From the NCBI GenBank assembly GCA_027596195.1, contig JADGJG010000324.1, positions 1-24,069 on the forward strand: a stretch of 24,069 nucleotides of DNA. The letters are read 5' to 3'. Below are positions 1 through 11,400 of this stretch, piece by piece (position 1 is the first letter of the stretch; each line of letters opens with the position of its first letter). The notes below the pieces were generated by a model. It saw nothing but the letters and a program-made list of their open reading frames with translations, made no database searches and was not told where the DNA came from. The stretch comes from Podochytrium sp. JEL0797 (Eukaryota; Chytridiomycota; Chytridiomycetes; Chytridiales; Chytriomycetaceae). The translations under genes were made by a program, and so were the position numbers.

Positions 1-2819
1 ACACTTCATATACCCATGCGTCCCCAAACTCTCTTTAATATGTCCAATGCGTCCATGCTTCGTTGTCAACTGAATCGGTTTGAAGTACTCAATGTCTTCA
101 CGGTTGAAAAACATGTATCGAATCACGGCGGACCGTTTGTGGATTTTGAAAGGGTGGCCCGTGAGGAGGATGCGTTTGGCAATGATGCGTTGCGGGGTGG
201 GTGGGGTGAGGGTTCCGGAGGCCACAAGAGTAAGTGCACCTGAAAATTGTTGGTTTCGTTGCGATCAGACACGAGAAGAAGAAAAGGAGGATAGGCATTC
301 ACGATTCCAAAACTCACCTTCGGCGCTCTCCTTGAACAACAACACAGGCTCGCTCTCGAACCCAATCGGTCCATAAAAGTTGGCAATCACGTTCCGTCCA
401 TGGTGAAAGTACCTTTCATACCGATGCACGTGGTTACTCCCACTGCGCGAATCCGCAGAGTAGATAGGGTTGATCACGTATCGTCTGAACCCAAGGAACA
501 GGATGAGTGGCTCCTTGGATTTGATGATGGGCGAGTTGACGCCAGGCTCGTCGACGCGGTGCACGCTGATGGTGGAAAGCGTGATTTTGTTTTCGTGAGG
601 TAGGAGGGAGAAGAGGACGAATGGGTTCTTGGGGGTGATGGAGGCTGTGTCCAATCGATTAGCATTGTGAATAAGAGAGCCGCGGAACGAGCAAAACGAA
701 ACAACCAACAAAAAAAAAACTCACCCAACACAGCCTTGGGCACATCCTCCAACCACACAATCACCCGTCTCCCAACCTCCACACCCTCATCCAACTCCTC
801 CAAATCCTTCACAATTCTCGTCTTGGTCTTTTTAAAGCTCTCGAATTGGAAAATCTTGGCATAGTCAATGGGCAAGTTTTCGTACGGGTCCCATGGGGAG
901 GTACGGAAGCTCTTGAGGCCGCGGAACTTTTGGAACCGGATGCGTGCCGCAATGTCGCGCGGGGTGTCCATTTCATCGGGGAATTTGATGTCTTCGTCGA
1001 CGGCGGCGGCTTTTTTGTTTTCGAGGTAGGTTTTGTATCTGTTCGAAAAGAGAGGGGGGAGAGTGTGTGTGAGATTTCGACGCCCACATCCAAAAAAAAC
1101 AAAAAAAAACACTCAACTGTCTCGCATCATCCGCCGCATTGAAATCAACATCGAAATCATTCTGCTTATCCTCAATCTCGACATCCTCATACTCCTCATC
1201 CTCAATATCCTTGTCCACCTCCTCCTCCCCCTCCCCATCATCCTCCTTCATATCCTCATCCCCACTCTCCCCCTCCTCACTCTCCTCCTCCTCCTCATCG
1301 TCATCCACAATCCACGCAGCCTGGTACGCCGACGTTCCCTTCGGCACACGCTTCGTCTTTTTTTGCGGCTCGTCGTCCTCGTCGTCGTCTTCCATGTCCA
1401 TGTTTTCGTCAAAATCATCACCATACTTTGCACGACGACGCTCCAACGCGGCGACACGCGCATCCGCTTCCGCGAGTTCCTCCTCAGTCGGCCAGGTTTG
1501 TTCGGCGTCAAGTGGGTCCGGGGTGTTGAATGAAACGAGGTTGTCCTTTTAGGGGTGGCGGCAGGCGTCAAAAACACAATCCGGAAAAGAGGAAGAGGAA
1601 ACTGGACAAACCTGAAGTTCAGGGTCTGGAATCATCAAAACGGCTGGGTCGATTACTTCGCCGTTTCTCTCGACGGGGCAGGTTGTGATCTGAAATTCAA
1701 AAAAGTCAGACCCTCTGATCGGAACCTCCACCACATCGAAAACACACACGCATATACACACCTTCTGGATCTGAAACTCCCCAAAGCCAGGAACATGAAT
1801 CAACCGATTCGCGCTCAACTTCTCGCCACGAATGTGACCCACAACCTTCAACACACCTCTCCCCTCCGTCGTCTCCACAAACTCGACTCCTTCACTCAAC
1901 ACATAACTGTGTCGATCACGCCACACGGTTCCCTTCGGAGTCTGCCCCGAAACGTGTCTCGCAAAGGCAGCAGCTTCGGTATGAGCACTCGGCATTCCGT
2001 CTTTGAGTCCCATTCCAGGAACATCACGGAAGCTGTAGATTCGACCTTCAAAGAGTGGGAAATGGGCAAGGAGGAAACTGAAGAGAGACTTGCGGATGGC
2101 GTCGCGGGTTTTGGGGTCGGGTCCGTTTTGCAGGTTTTGGACGATTCCGCCTGGAAGTGAATTGGTGGTGAGTTTGGGTGGTTGAATTCATTCGCGTATT
2201 CTAATTCAATACCAAGGATGGTTGGGACACCGATGCTCTTGATGGCACTCATGGCAAGATCACCCACAGCGTCGACTTCAACCGTGGCACTCATGACAGG
2301 GAGCATGAAATCGGCGATCTGAATGTGGGGCAGAATGGCAGGGACAGTGCGTGGGGTGGGCACGAGAAGCAGGCGTTGTTTGAAGTTGGGCAGGCTGGAA
2401 AGAGTGTCAACGCAGGCACAAAAACAAAAAGAAAACTCGACTCACGCCAGCACAACTGGTTCTCCCCTGGCACACGCCTCTGGCACCTCCTGTCCTAGTG
2501 CCACAAAGATGTCTCTGATGGCATCGCTGGCAGACACGTCGGGACACAGCGGAACCACAGCAACAACCTTAGGCGGGGCACTTGCGCCGCTAAAGAGGCG
2601 CGTGTTGTTTGTGGTCTTTGCGCGCTTCTTCAGCTGAAGCATCTTGGCCGCGTTGCGTCTGTCCACGCGCTTCTGAGTGGCAACGCCGCCGCCTTTGACT
2701 CTATCCAGGGGCACCTTGCCCTTGGCCGCCGCCTTGAGCGATCCCTTGGACGCGTGCTTCGTCTTGAAGCCTTTGTTGCCACTTTTGGACGACCGGTGGT
2801 GGTGCGCCTGGCCTGACAT
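1..2819 (-). CDS. TSR1: Tsr1, 40S ribosomal subunit maturation factor (3' end off window)
   Basis: Eight exons read on the minus strand: 2819-2446, 2394-2213, 2150-1762, 1689-1612, 1545-1118, 1038-725, 644-318 and 239-1, giving 777 residues with the stop beyond the left edge. Yeast Tsr1 is just under 800 aa, so only the C-terminal few dozen residues should be missing. All seven introns (51-80 nt) are GT-AG and keep the frame. Visible hallmarks are the basic N-terminus ([19 protein letters not shown]), the block [15 protein letters not shown] near residue 310, [18 protein letters not shown] near 350, a Glu/Asp-rich stretch at about 380-475, and the C-terminal [12 protein letters not shown] and [15 protein letters not shown]. 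Tsr1 is a GTPase-like but catalytically inactive relative of Bms1 that acts on late cytoplasmic pre-40S particles (family knowledge). The start is the first ATG and matches the family N-terminus. Confidence 0.95.
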
Positions 2820-3174
2820 TTCTTTGGTCGATCAAGATTTCGATGTGCAAAAAAAAAAAAAAAGAAAGTATGTTTGGGGGGTAGTGTGAATCAATGCAGC
2901 ACTCCGATCTTCGAGTGTTGATTACAATTTATTATTTTAATTAATATCAATCCGCTTGTGAGACACCCCAATCATTTTGCATCTTCATTGTGTGAGAACC
3001 AATTGTCCATCCCATTGTCCGCCGTCCCCCCCTTGTCCATTGTGTGTGTATCCACTGCCTTTGTCCATTGTGTTTCTCCATGCCATTGTTCTAAATTCAT
3101 TGTTACTTCTCCCACCTTGTTTCCCATCCACCAAAAAAAGTATCCCGAAAACAACGCGTCGAACCACAAACGAA
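2820..3174. promoter_or_regulatory. Divergent intergenic region between TSR1 and the small secreted protein gene
   Basis: These 355 bases lie between two divergently read start codons, so both promoters should be here. A run of 15 A's lies about 30 bases upstream of the TSR1 ATG, followed by an A/T-rich patch near 2925-2950. The half next to the small secreted gene holds the CATTGT cluster described separately. I see no other gene or RNA here. Confidence 0.6.
2986..3103 (+). promoter_or_regulatory. Cluster of six CATTGT motifs upstream of the secreted protein gene
   Basis: CATTGT occurs at 2986, 3013, 3038, 3066, 3084 and 3098, six times in 118 bases. The first four are 25-28 bases apart. 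Several sit in the longer contexts TGTCCATTGTG or CCATTGT. The cluster ends about 70 bases before the ATG at 3175. CCATTGT is the known core of SOX/HMG-box recognition sites, so an HMG-box regulator is one candidate; that is inference from motif identity only. It could also be a simple decayed tandem repeat in the 5' untranslated region. Confidence 0.4.
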
Positions 3175-3498
3175 ATGAAACTCTCCACTATCTTCCTCTT
3201 CACTTGCACCACGGTCCTCCAAGTCCTCGCACTTCCCGTCCCGTCCGACGGCGCCATGGCGCCCGGCCCTGCCAACGACGCAAACCCACCAAGCAACCCA
3301 CCCTCTGTCCAACCCGTCGCGCCCACGAAACCGCATATCGGACTTATCGGACCCGCTGCGCTACAAAAGTTTGCACAGCCGCACCCAGTCCGTGACCTTG
3401 AACGCCGTGGACAGTTTGACGCGACGCATCGCGTGAATCGTGTGGGGTTTATTGAGGCTCAGAAGGCAGAGAAGGAGAGCACTCAACCGAAAGTGTGA
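3175..3498 (+). CDS. Small secreted protein, 107 aa, unknown function
   Basis: A single-exon ORF. Residues 1-20 (MKLSTIFLFTCTTVLQVLA) form a typical signal peptide, with likely cleavage after about residue 20 ahead of LPVPSDG. The mature part begins Pro/Ala/Asn-rich and continues with a more polar, charged tail (LERRGQFDATHRVNRVGF, then EAQKAEKESTQPKV). It has no cysteines after the signal region, so it is not a classic disulfide-rich effector. One dibasic site (ERR) could be a protease site. The frame is open upstream to 2977, but I chose the ATG at 3175 because it gives a clean signal peptide. The gene converges with the methyltransferase gene, whose stop is 146 bases away. I do not recognise the family. 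Confidence 0.65.
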   Translation: MKLSTIFLFTCTTVLQVLALPVPSDGAMAPGPANDANPPSNPPSVQPVAPTKPHIGLIGPAALQKFAQPHPVRDLERRGQFDATHRVNRVGFIEAQKAEKESTQPKV

Positions 3499-3644
3499 AG
3501 CAGTTGTTATTTATCGGACTATCAAAATATTTCTGTTATTATCTTTCCCCCCTTTGTTTCTGGAACAAAAACAAAAGCCTCCGTTGTATTCTCATTGTTT
3601 CTCAAACCAAGAGTCATGTGGAGACACGAACATGGAAACAAAGT

Positions 3645-5328
3645 CTATTTTTCCCTTTCGGCAATAAACACCATATTCCGCGGCGACTCCGCCAAATCAA
3701 ACAGATTCAACATCCCAAACCTCACCCTCTCATTACCCTCCCCATTCATCTCTTGCAACGCCACAAACCGATCCATCAACAACAAACTTTCCAAAACGCG
3801 ACTCAACAAACTCCTCACACAATGTACCACCGCAATCTCCCTCTCAGCGTTACAATATCGCGAGAGCCGAGTAAACTCCACCACCTGAGATTCAAAAAGT
3901 TGCCCCTTCAACCCAAGCACCTCCACCGCTTCCAACGCATACGGAACAAAAGGCCCCTTCTGAGCTTGCTGCGAGACATTATTCAACCGAAACTTATGAA
4001 ACTTTCGCTCAATCGAGGAACTACAAAGCTCAGCTTCACCCTTGGGCAACGAATCAAACATGCTCGGTCCACGTGTAGGTTCGAGGGTTTCCGTGTCGAG
4101 GTGAAAGTGGGACAAGAGGCCGCCAAGGAGAGCGCGTTTGTAGTGGTTGTAGAGACTCGATCGGACGGAAGCGGGGCTGAAGCTGTCAAAGTTGAGGCAG
4201 GCGAGATTTCGCGCAGTATGCCCCAAAACCAAATTATGCGAGTTGCAGAGGGATCGAACGGTTTTGCTCATTGGGAATCCTTGATATCGAAGCAAAATAA
4301 ATATTCAGTCGAAAAACGTGAAAGGGTTTCAAACAGTTACCGGCATCCAAATCCTCCACGGACCTCGCCTCTGTCAACAAATTAAAACAACACGGAACCA
4401 CAGCCACCATCTTAACCGCCTCACAATCCCGAAACGTATTCAACATGGCCGTCGCCGACAAATCCCCACAAGCATGCAACCCAACCAACACCAAATCCTT
4501 CCCCGTACACTCCCCATCCGTTTCCAAATCCCGCACCAACTCCGTCAACGTATCTTGACAAATCCTCGCCGTTTTATAAACAATCTCCTTTCGAACAGGC
4601 GGCTTCCCCTTCCACTTTGCTTCCTTCCTCGCGTCTCGAAACCTCCCGCGTGAAAGATCCACCCCACGCGCTTTTGAACCAACAGTTTGGATCGAATCGA
4701 AATCAACAGCCACACATGGATGTTGGGTCGCAAGTCGATGCGTGAGGTACCCCTGCCCAGCCCCAACGTCAATCACAGTGGCCGAATCTTTGAACGGCGA
4801 CTTCGCAATACGGTCGAGAATGAGATTAGAGAATCGTTCAACTTCGTACAACTTCTTTTGGGACATGCGCGCGGCTTTCGTGTCTGCAAGCTGTGAACAG
4901 AAAACGGAATCAGAAACCAACTCCATCCCACAACAAACACAACAGACACCCACAGTTACAGGAACCTCGCACCCCTCCATACACTCCCCAAACTCCCTCA
5001 AATCAACATCCCTCGGAAGCTTCAACTCCGCACACCTCGCCACGAAAGTCTTGAACGAATCGGGCCACTCATCCCTCACAACTCCCTCCTTCACCAACTC
5101 CACAAAATGATCAACATCAAATGTCTCAGGATCCGCAAGGGTTCGCCAATCCGCGGGAAACGTTTGTTGGAAGAAATCATGTGTGGAAATGTCGTAGGCG
5201 TGGATGGATGCGAGCCAGTGGTGTGTGGCAAGGAATTGTGTCAGTTCGGAGACATACGAGTAGATGGTTTCGTCAGAGTGCGGGCCGAAGGGGGGTGATG
5301 CCGTGCAGAACGCGGGGGGCAAACGCAT
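3645..5328 (-). CDS. METTL25: METTL25/RRNAD1-family methyltransferase
   Basis: Likely exons are 5328-4960, 4890-4341 and 4279-3645, encoding about 517 aa. The SAM-binding motif I (TVIDVGAGQGYLTHRLA, about residues 161-177) follows the family signature MSQKKLYEV near 132. GLHACGDLSATAM near 260 and PCCFNLLTE near 289 are also diagnostic, and the C-terminus ends with ESPRNMVFIAE, like human RRNAD1 (METTL25B). The second intron (4340-4280) is required to join DAG to FPMSKTVRS. The first intron (4959-4891, 69 nt) is open in frame but has GTAACT, a CTGAT branch-like site and a strong pyrimidine tract before CAG. Retaining it would insert an odd CCVCCG segment, so I splice it out. The start at 5328 is the first ATG and is not independently confirmed. 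The substrate cannot be read from the sequence. Confidence 0.9.
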
Positions 5329-5493
5329 TGGAAAAAAAGAAAGGGGGAAAAACTTTTTGTCTTGCCATCCACGCCTTGTTCCGGTTCCCTCCGAGAAGGA
5401 AAAGCATCCGATATATTATGCCCTTGCATCCGATAAAGAAATGTAAACTTTTAATGAAAAAAGGAAAATTCATTCTCAAACATGGTCAAACTT

Positions 5494-8400
5494 TTAGACC
5501 AAAACAAAAAGTCCAAACACCAGCACCACCCAACCACTCAACCCCCCTCTCCCCATTCCCCCATTCGTGAAAATATTGATTGTAGTAGTTGGCACAGGAC
5601 CCACCGACTCGGTCGATCCCTCAGAAACCTCAGTACCCAAGGTACGTGTCACCAAACTCGTCGTCCAGCCAGAGTACTTGGTAGTCACCGTGCCCGTCGT
5701 CCCTTCCTGTCCAGAAGTACCCACAGTTCCCGGAGTCTCGTACGTGGTTGTGTGGCGCGTCTTGGAATACGGTAAACTCTCCACGTTGGCGGTGCCGCTT
5801 GACTCGGGCAACAAAGTGGATCCCAATAGGGTGGCAGTGGAAGAGGAATCTGGGGTATCCGTCGACAACGTAGCTCCAGTTTCTCCTCCGATCCCCGCCG
5901 TGGCAGAGGTAATCGCTACAGATGTGGAGGCAGGCTCAGAACTCGTCGTCAAACGCGTAGGAGTAAAAGTTCCCAACGACGACGTGATTCCAGGAGTCGC
6001 AGAAAGAATGGTAACTGGGGTGCTCGTCGCTTCCGAAGTGCCCGCAGTTGTTGTGGGACCAGAAGAGGGAACAGGTACTCCGACACTTGGGGAAGCCGTG
6101 CTCATAGAGCCGAATGGAGCTGACAAAGACGCCATGGAGGAGAAAGACGCGACGGGAGATGAAGCTCCGCTGTCAGTCGACGACGACGTGAAGGAGGGAA
6201 CAAAGGTGGATGGAATCGCCGACGAAATGGCGGGCACACTCGAAGTAGTCTGGGATGGCAAGCTCGAAGCGGATACAGTAGTCGAAATCACCAAGTCCGA
6301 ACTGGTTGAAAGGGTTTGCGAAGTCGGGGTTGACACGACCGAGCTGGATGAAATCACGGACGAAACAGCTGTCATACTCGAAGAGGTCTTGGATGGCAAG
6401 CTTGAAGCTGATGGAGAAGTCGAAAGCACCGTGGATGGAATCGCCGACGAAACTGCTGTCATACCAGAAGTAACCTGGCGTGTCAAGCTCGAAGCGGATG
6501 CAGCAGTCGAAAGACCCGCGTCCGAACTGGTTGAAAAGACTTGCGAAGTCGGGGTTGACTCAACAGCAGTCGAAAGACCCGCGTTCGAACTGGTTGAAAG
6601 GACTTGCGAAGCCGGGGTTGGCATGACGGGAATGGATGGAATCGCCGACGAAACACTCAAAGAAGCCTGAGATGGCAAGCTCGAAGCGAATGTAGCAGTG
6701 GATGTAGCGGCCGAAACCACTGAGTCCGAACGAGTTGAAAGGGCTTGCGAAGTCGGGGTTGGCATGATAGAGCTGGATGGAATCGCCGACGAAACCGATG
6801 CCATACTAGAAGAAGCCTGGGGTGGCGAACTCGAAGCGGAAGTTGCAGTCGAACGTACCGCGTCCGTTGAAAGGGATTGTGAAGTCGGAGTTGACACGAC
6901 AGTGCTGGATGAAATCTCCGACAAAACCGGTGCCATACTCGAAGAAGACTGAGACAACAAGCTCGAAGTGAGTGCGGCAGTCGAAGGCACCGAATTCGAA
7001 CGAGTTGAAAAGACTGCAGAGGTCTGGCTTGACACGACAGAGCTGGATGGAATCGCCGACGAAACCCTTGCCATACTCGAAGAAGACTGAGACAAGCTCG
7101 AAGTGAGTACGGCAGTCGAAGGCACCGAATTCGAACGAGTTGAAAGGACTGCAGAGGTCTGGCTTGACTCGACAGAGCTGGATGGAATCGCCGACGAAAC
7201 CGGTGCCATACTCGAAGAAGACTGAGGCAACAAGCTCGAAGTGAGTGCGGCAGTCGAAGGCACCGAATTCGAACGAGTTGAAAGGACTGCAGAGGTCTGG
7301 CTTGACTCGACAGCCGCAAGACTGGATGAAATCATCGAGAATGAAGGTGAAGAGGGCATGCTCAAGGAAGCTGACCTAGTTGCAGCAGTCGAAATTGATG
7401 CAGAGCCGCTCGTTGAACTACCTCCAACTGATGACGAAGTCGAGCCGGTTGATGGGGTCGAAGAAAGTCGGGAGGAGGACCCCATGGAGACCGTAGACGA
7501 GGGCAAAGGCGCGATGGAATAACTCGAGAATGTTGTTGGGGTCGGGCTGAGAGAAGCGATAGAAGAACTCGAACTTGACGCAGCAGAAAGCGAGAAAGCT
7601 GTCGAGAACGTCAAATACGAGGCCGTGGAAGACCCCAAGTGAATGGATGAAGTATCCGACAATGAGGTCCCACTGACAGTTGATTGTTGCGCCAATGAGG
7701 ATGGAACAGTCTTGGATGGTGCAGAAGTTGACACCAACAGTCCCGAGCTCGCATGAATCGACGTCGACCCAGCTGATGTAGCTGAAGTCACAGAGCCGGA
7801 TAAAATCGAGGAAGATCTTGTACTGAATGTACCAGAAGATGTATTTGAAAGGGCACCGGAAGATGCCATACTCGATGGCGGGACGTCGGAAACGGAAGAG
7901 CGCGAAAACGAAATATGAGAACTCGAAGCAATTGAGGTTGTTCTTGTTGCAGATGCTGTAGAAGACCGCGAGACTGAAGAGTCGAACTAAAACGAAAACC
8001 AAAACGATTAGAATTCTACATCAGTGAATTTGGAAAGAGGGGCAAACTCAAATACATTGAAAGGACAGCCCATATCATCACCGTAGCAAATTCCTCCTAA
8101 AGCGTGCTCTCCGTCGTATGTCAGTTCTCTAATCGAAAAGCTTGGAATCGGGCTCTCGACAACAGCAACATCCATGCGATATTCCTGGCCATGTCCCGTA
8201 AAGCAAGTCAGAGCAAAGCTGTCGTTGGCAGGCACGTCCTTGATGTTGAACGATTTGTACGAGTAGTTTGGAGAACCTGGTGCCAGAGGAGCACAAATGT
8301 AAACAAGGCTGTCCACTGAGAGAACACTGCCGCCAGAAGAATCCGTTCCAGAAACCACATTCACCAAGACATGCATGTCCAGCGAATTCAGCGCATAAAA

Positions 8401-11400
8401 GTACCCAGGCTTCGTGAACTTGACAACACTTGGTTTGAAAGTATTGATGGTGAGACCAGGTTCAATTTTGCACGAGCCATCCAAGGTCGATCTGCAGAAT
8501 TTCGGCAAGGGCACGCCGGGATTGATAGAACTCATTGGTTTGCTTGAGCTGCTTGATGAAACTGGCGTCGGCGACGGTGAGGAAGTGACGCCGGAGCTTG
8601 AATGCGCGACCGTGTGTGACGAGCGCGACGACGAATGAGAACTGCTTGGAGGCTTGAATGAACTCGAAGCCGGCTTGGCAGTGCTGCTCGATGCGACTGA
8701 AGGCAGAGAAGTTACAGAGACAATAGCAGAGTGGGAGACCCCCGGGTGCGACAAAGAGTTCGAGACAGACTGAGAGTTGATCGATGTAAGTGGCGCCGGT
8801 GACGGTGAGGAGGCGCTTCCAGAAGTCGATGTAACCACCGTGTGTGACAAAGAGGGCAAGGACGAATAAGAGCTACTGTGAACGGGGGAAGAACTCGAGG
8901 GATTCTGTGCGGAACTTGTACGCGAGGAAACGGAGCTGCATTCGGCGAAAATTAGAGCTCATTCAGATTGAAAAATGAGGAAAATGAAACCGCGAAAATT
9001 TACCGCGATGATAACGAGATGCTTGTTGCGCTAATTGACGAGGATGTGGGAATCACAGTTCGAGACACGGAAGTCAAAGACGAACCAGTGCTGCTTGGAA
9101 CGAGAGACAAACTGGAAACTTGCACAGACAGGAAACTAGATGTGTGCGACCAAGAACGCGATACTGAGCTCGAACTGCTGTGGGCAGAAGCCGAACTTGA
9201 AACTGGCTTGACAGAGCTGCTACGAGTAGAAGACGAGCTCGACAGTGGTCTAGTAGTACTACTTGGCGCGGCGGTAAGTAGAGTAGTCGACGAAACAGAA
9301 TTGGAACCAGTCGACGACTTTGTGTGAGGCCCGGAATGCGAAGAAGCTCTCGAACTGCTTGATGACAATTGAGGCAGCGGTGAAGACAGGGATGAAGAGA
9401 CACTGGAGCTTGATTGTACTTCCGTGTGAGACAACGAGCGCGACAATGAATGCGACGGTGAATGCAAACTGGAGGTAGAACTCGAAACTGGCTTAAAAGA
9501 GCTTGCCAACGCGGTTGAAGAAACAGCGCTGGAACTAGAGGAGCCCGCCGGGTGCGAAATAGAGTTCGAGACAGACTGAGAGTTACTCGATGTCACTGGC
9601 GATGGTGACGGTGAGGAGGCGCTGCCAGAAGTCAGTGGCACCATCGTGAGTGACAAAGAGCGTGATGATGAGCGAGAACTACTGTGAGCGGAGGAAAAAC
9701 TCGAAGAAACCAGCGAGGAACTTGTACTCGAGGAAATGGAGCTGCATGCGGCAAAATTATTTTAGCATATCGGGTTGAGAATTCGAGAAATCCAACGACT
9801 TCGTGGAAACATACCGAGAGAAAAATGAGTGTGTGGGTGGCATTGTTCCCGAAACGGAGTTGCTGTGGTATGAAACCACACTAGAAGCCGGTTTTGTAGA
9901 GGAGCTCGACACGAACAGAGAATTCGACGAGGCAACTTGAGAACTCGAGGATGCGACTGGGTGCAGTGAAGAGTGTGATGAAGACCGAGAGCTGCTTTGA
10001 ATAGAACTCGAGGGCTTGTTCGAGCTGCTGGGTACCACTGATGTCGGTGATGGCGAGAAAGAAACCCCAGAACTGGATGGTATCACCGTCTGAGACAAGG
10101 AACGCGACGAGGAGCGAGAGCTTCTTTGCGCAGAGGTCATAGTCGAAGAGATTATCAAGGAACTTGTTCTAGAGGAAATGGAGCTGAAGCAGGCGAAAAT
10201 AAAGCACATTAGATGGGAACGCGCAATAAGATGACTGGAAACTTACCGAGACGACAACGATATAGTAGTTGCGGCGATGGAAGATTGTGTGGGAATAGCT
10301 GTTCCAGAGATCGAAATCAAAGACGAAACAGAGCTGCTTTGAGCAAATGACGAGCTCGAAACTGGCTTGGAGCTGCTGGACTCGACCGCGGAGAGTGACA
10401 AGGAACGCGACAAAGAACGAGAGCTGCCATGAGTAATTGAAGATTTCGAATACTTGTACGTTTCGGTGGATGTCGCCGGCGTCCTTGAAGGCACCGCGGT
10501 ATGCGATAACGAACGCGACAATGAATGAGAGTTGCTGTGGTATGAAACCACACTCGTAACTGGTGTTACAGAGGAGATCGACACGAAAAGAGAATTCGAT
10601 GAAACAACTTCAGAGCTCGAGGACACCATGGAGTGCGATGAAGAGCGTGATAAAGACCGAGAGTTGATTTGAACAGAGCTCGAGGTGTGGGCAGGAGCCG
10701 AACTTGAAACTGGCTTAGCAGAGCTGGTGTGATTAGAAGACGAGTTCGAAACTGGTCTAGTCGAGCTGCTTGGCGCGGCGGTAAGGAGAGTAGTAGACGA
10801 AATAGAGCTGGAACCAGTCGACGACTTTGTGTATGACAAGGAATGCGACGAAAATCTAGAACTGCTTGATGACACATGAGTCGGCGATGGCGACGGCAAG
10901 GAAGAGACACCGTAGCTTGATGGTACCGACGTGTGCGACAATGAATGCGACGATGAATTCAAACTGGAGGTAGAACTCGAAACTGGCTTAAAAGAGCTTG
11001 CCGACGCGATTGAAGAAACAGCACTGGAGCTCGATGACACCGCCGGGTGCGACAAAGAGTGAGAAGAAGAACGAGAGCTGTCATGAATTGAGCTCGAAGG
11101 CTGTTTCGATCTGCTCGAGGCCGCTGGCGTCGACGATTGAGAAGAAGCGACCTCAGAGCTTGATGAAACCGCCGTGTGTGACAAGGAACGCGAGGAAGAA
11201 CGAGTGCTGCTGTCAGTGGGGGTAAAGCTCGAGGGCATTCGTGTGGAACTTGTACGCCAGGAATCGGAGCTGCATTCGGCGAAAATTAGAGCTCGTTCAG
11301 ATTGAAAAATGAGGAAAATGCAACTGCGAAAATTTACCGCGATGATAACGAGATGCTTGTTGCGCTAATTGACGAGGGTGTGGGAATCACAGTTCGAGAC

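Noticed and set aside
1139..1552. Ser-rich plus-strand frame opposite TSR1 exon 5
   Set aside because: It is the antisense of the Glu/Asp codon run in the Tsr1 acidic region, which produces artificial serine codons.
3495..4385. A 296-aa open frame on the plus strand opposite the METTL25 gene
   Set aside because: Low-complexity, His/Pro/Gln-rich translation with no motif; the minus strand carries clear family signatures over the same bases.
5567..6670. A 367-aa open frame on the plus strand opposite exon 11 of the giant gene
   Set aside because: It is a mirror of the Ser/Thr-rich tandem repeats (biased codons leave the opposite strand open), rich in Val/Glu with no domain, and the minus strand has the coherent spliced gene.
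6180..7340. Regular repeats that might be taken for a CRISPR-like array
   Set aside because: Units are contiguous, translated, multiples of three and lack distinct spacers; this is a protein tandem repeat.
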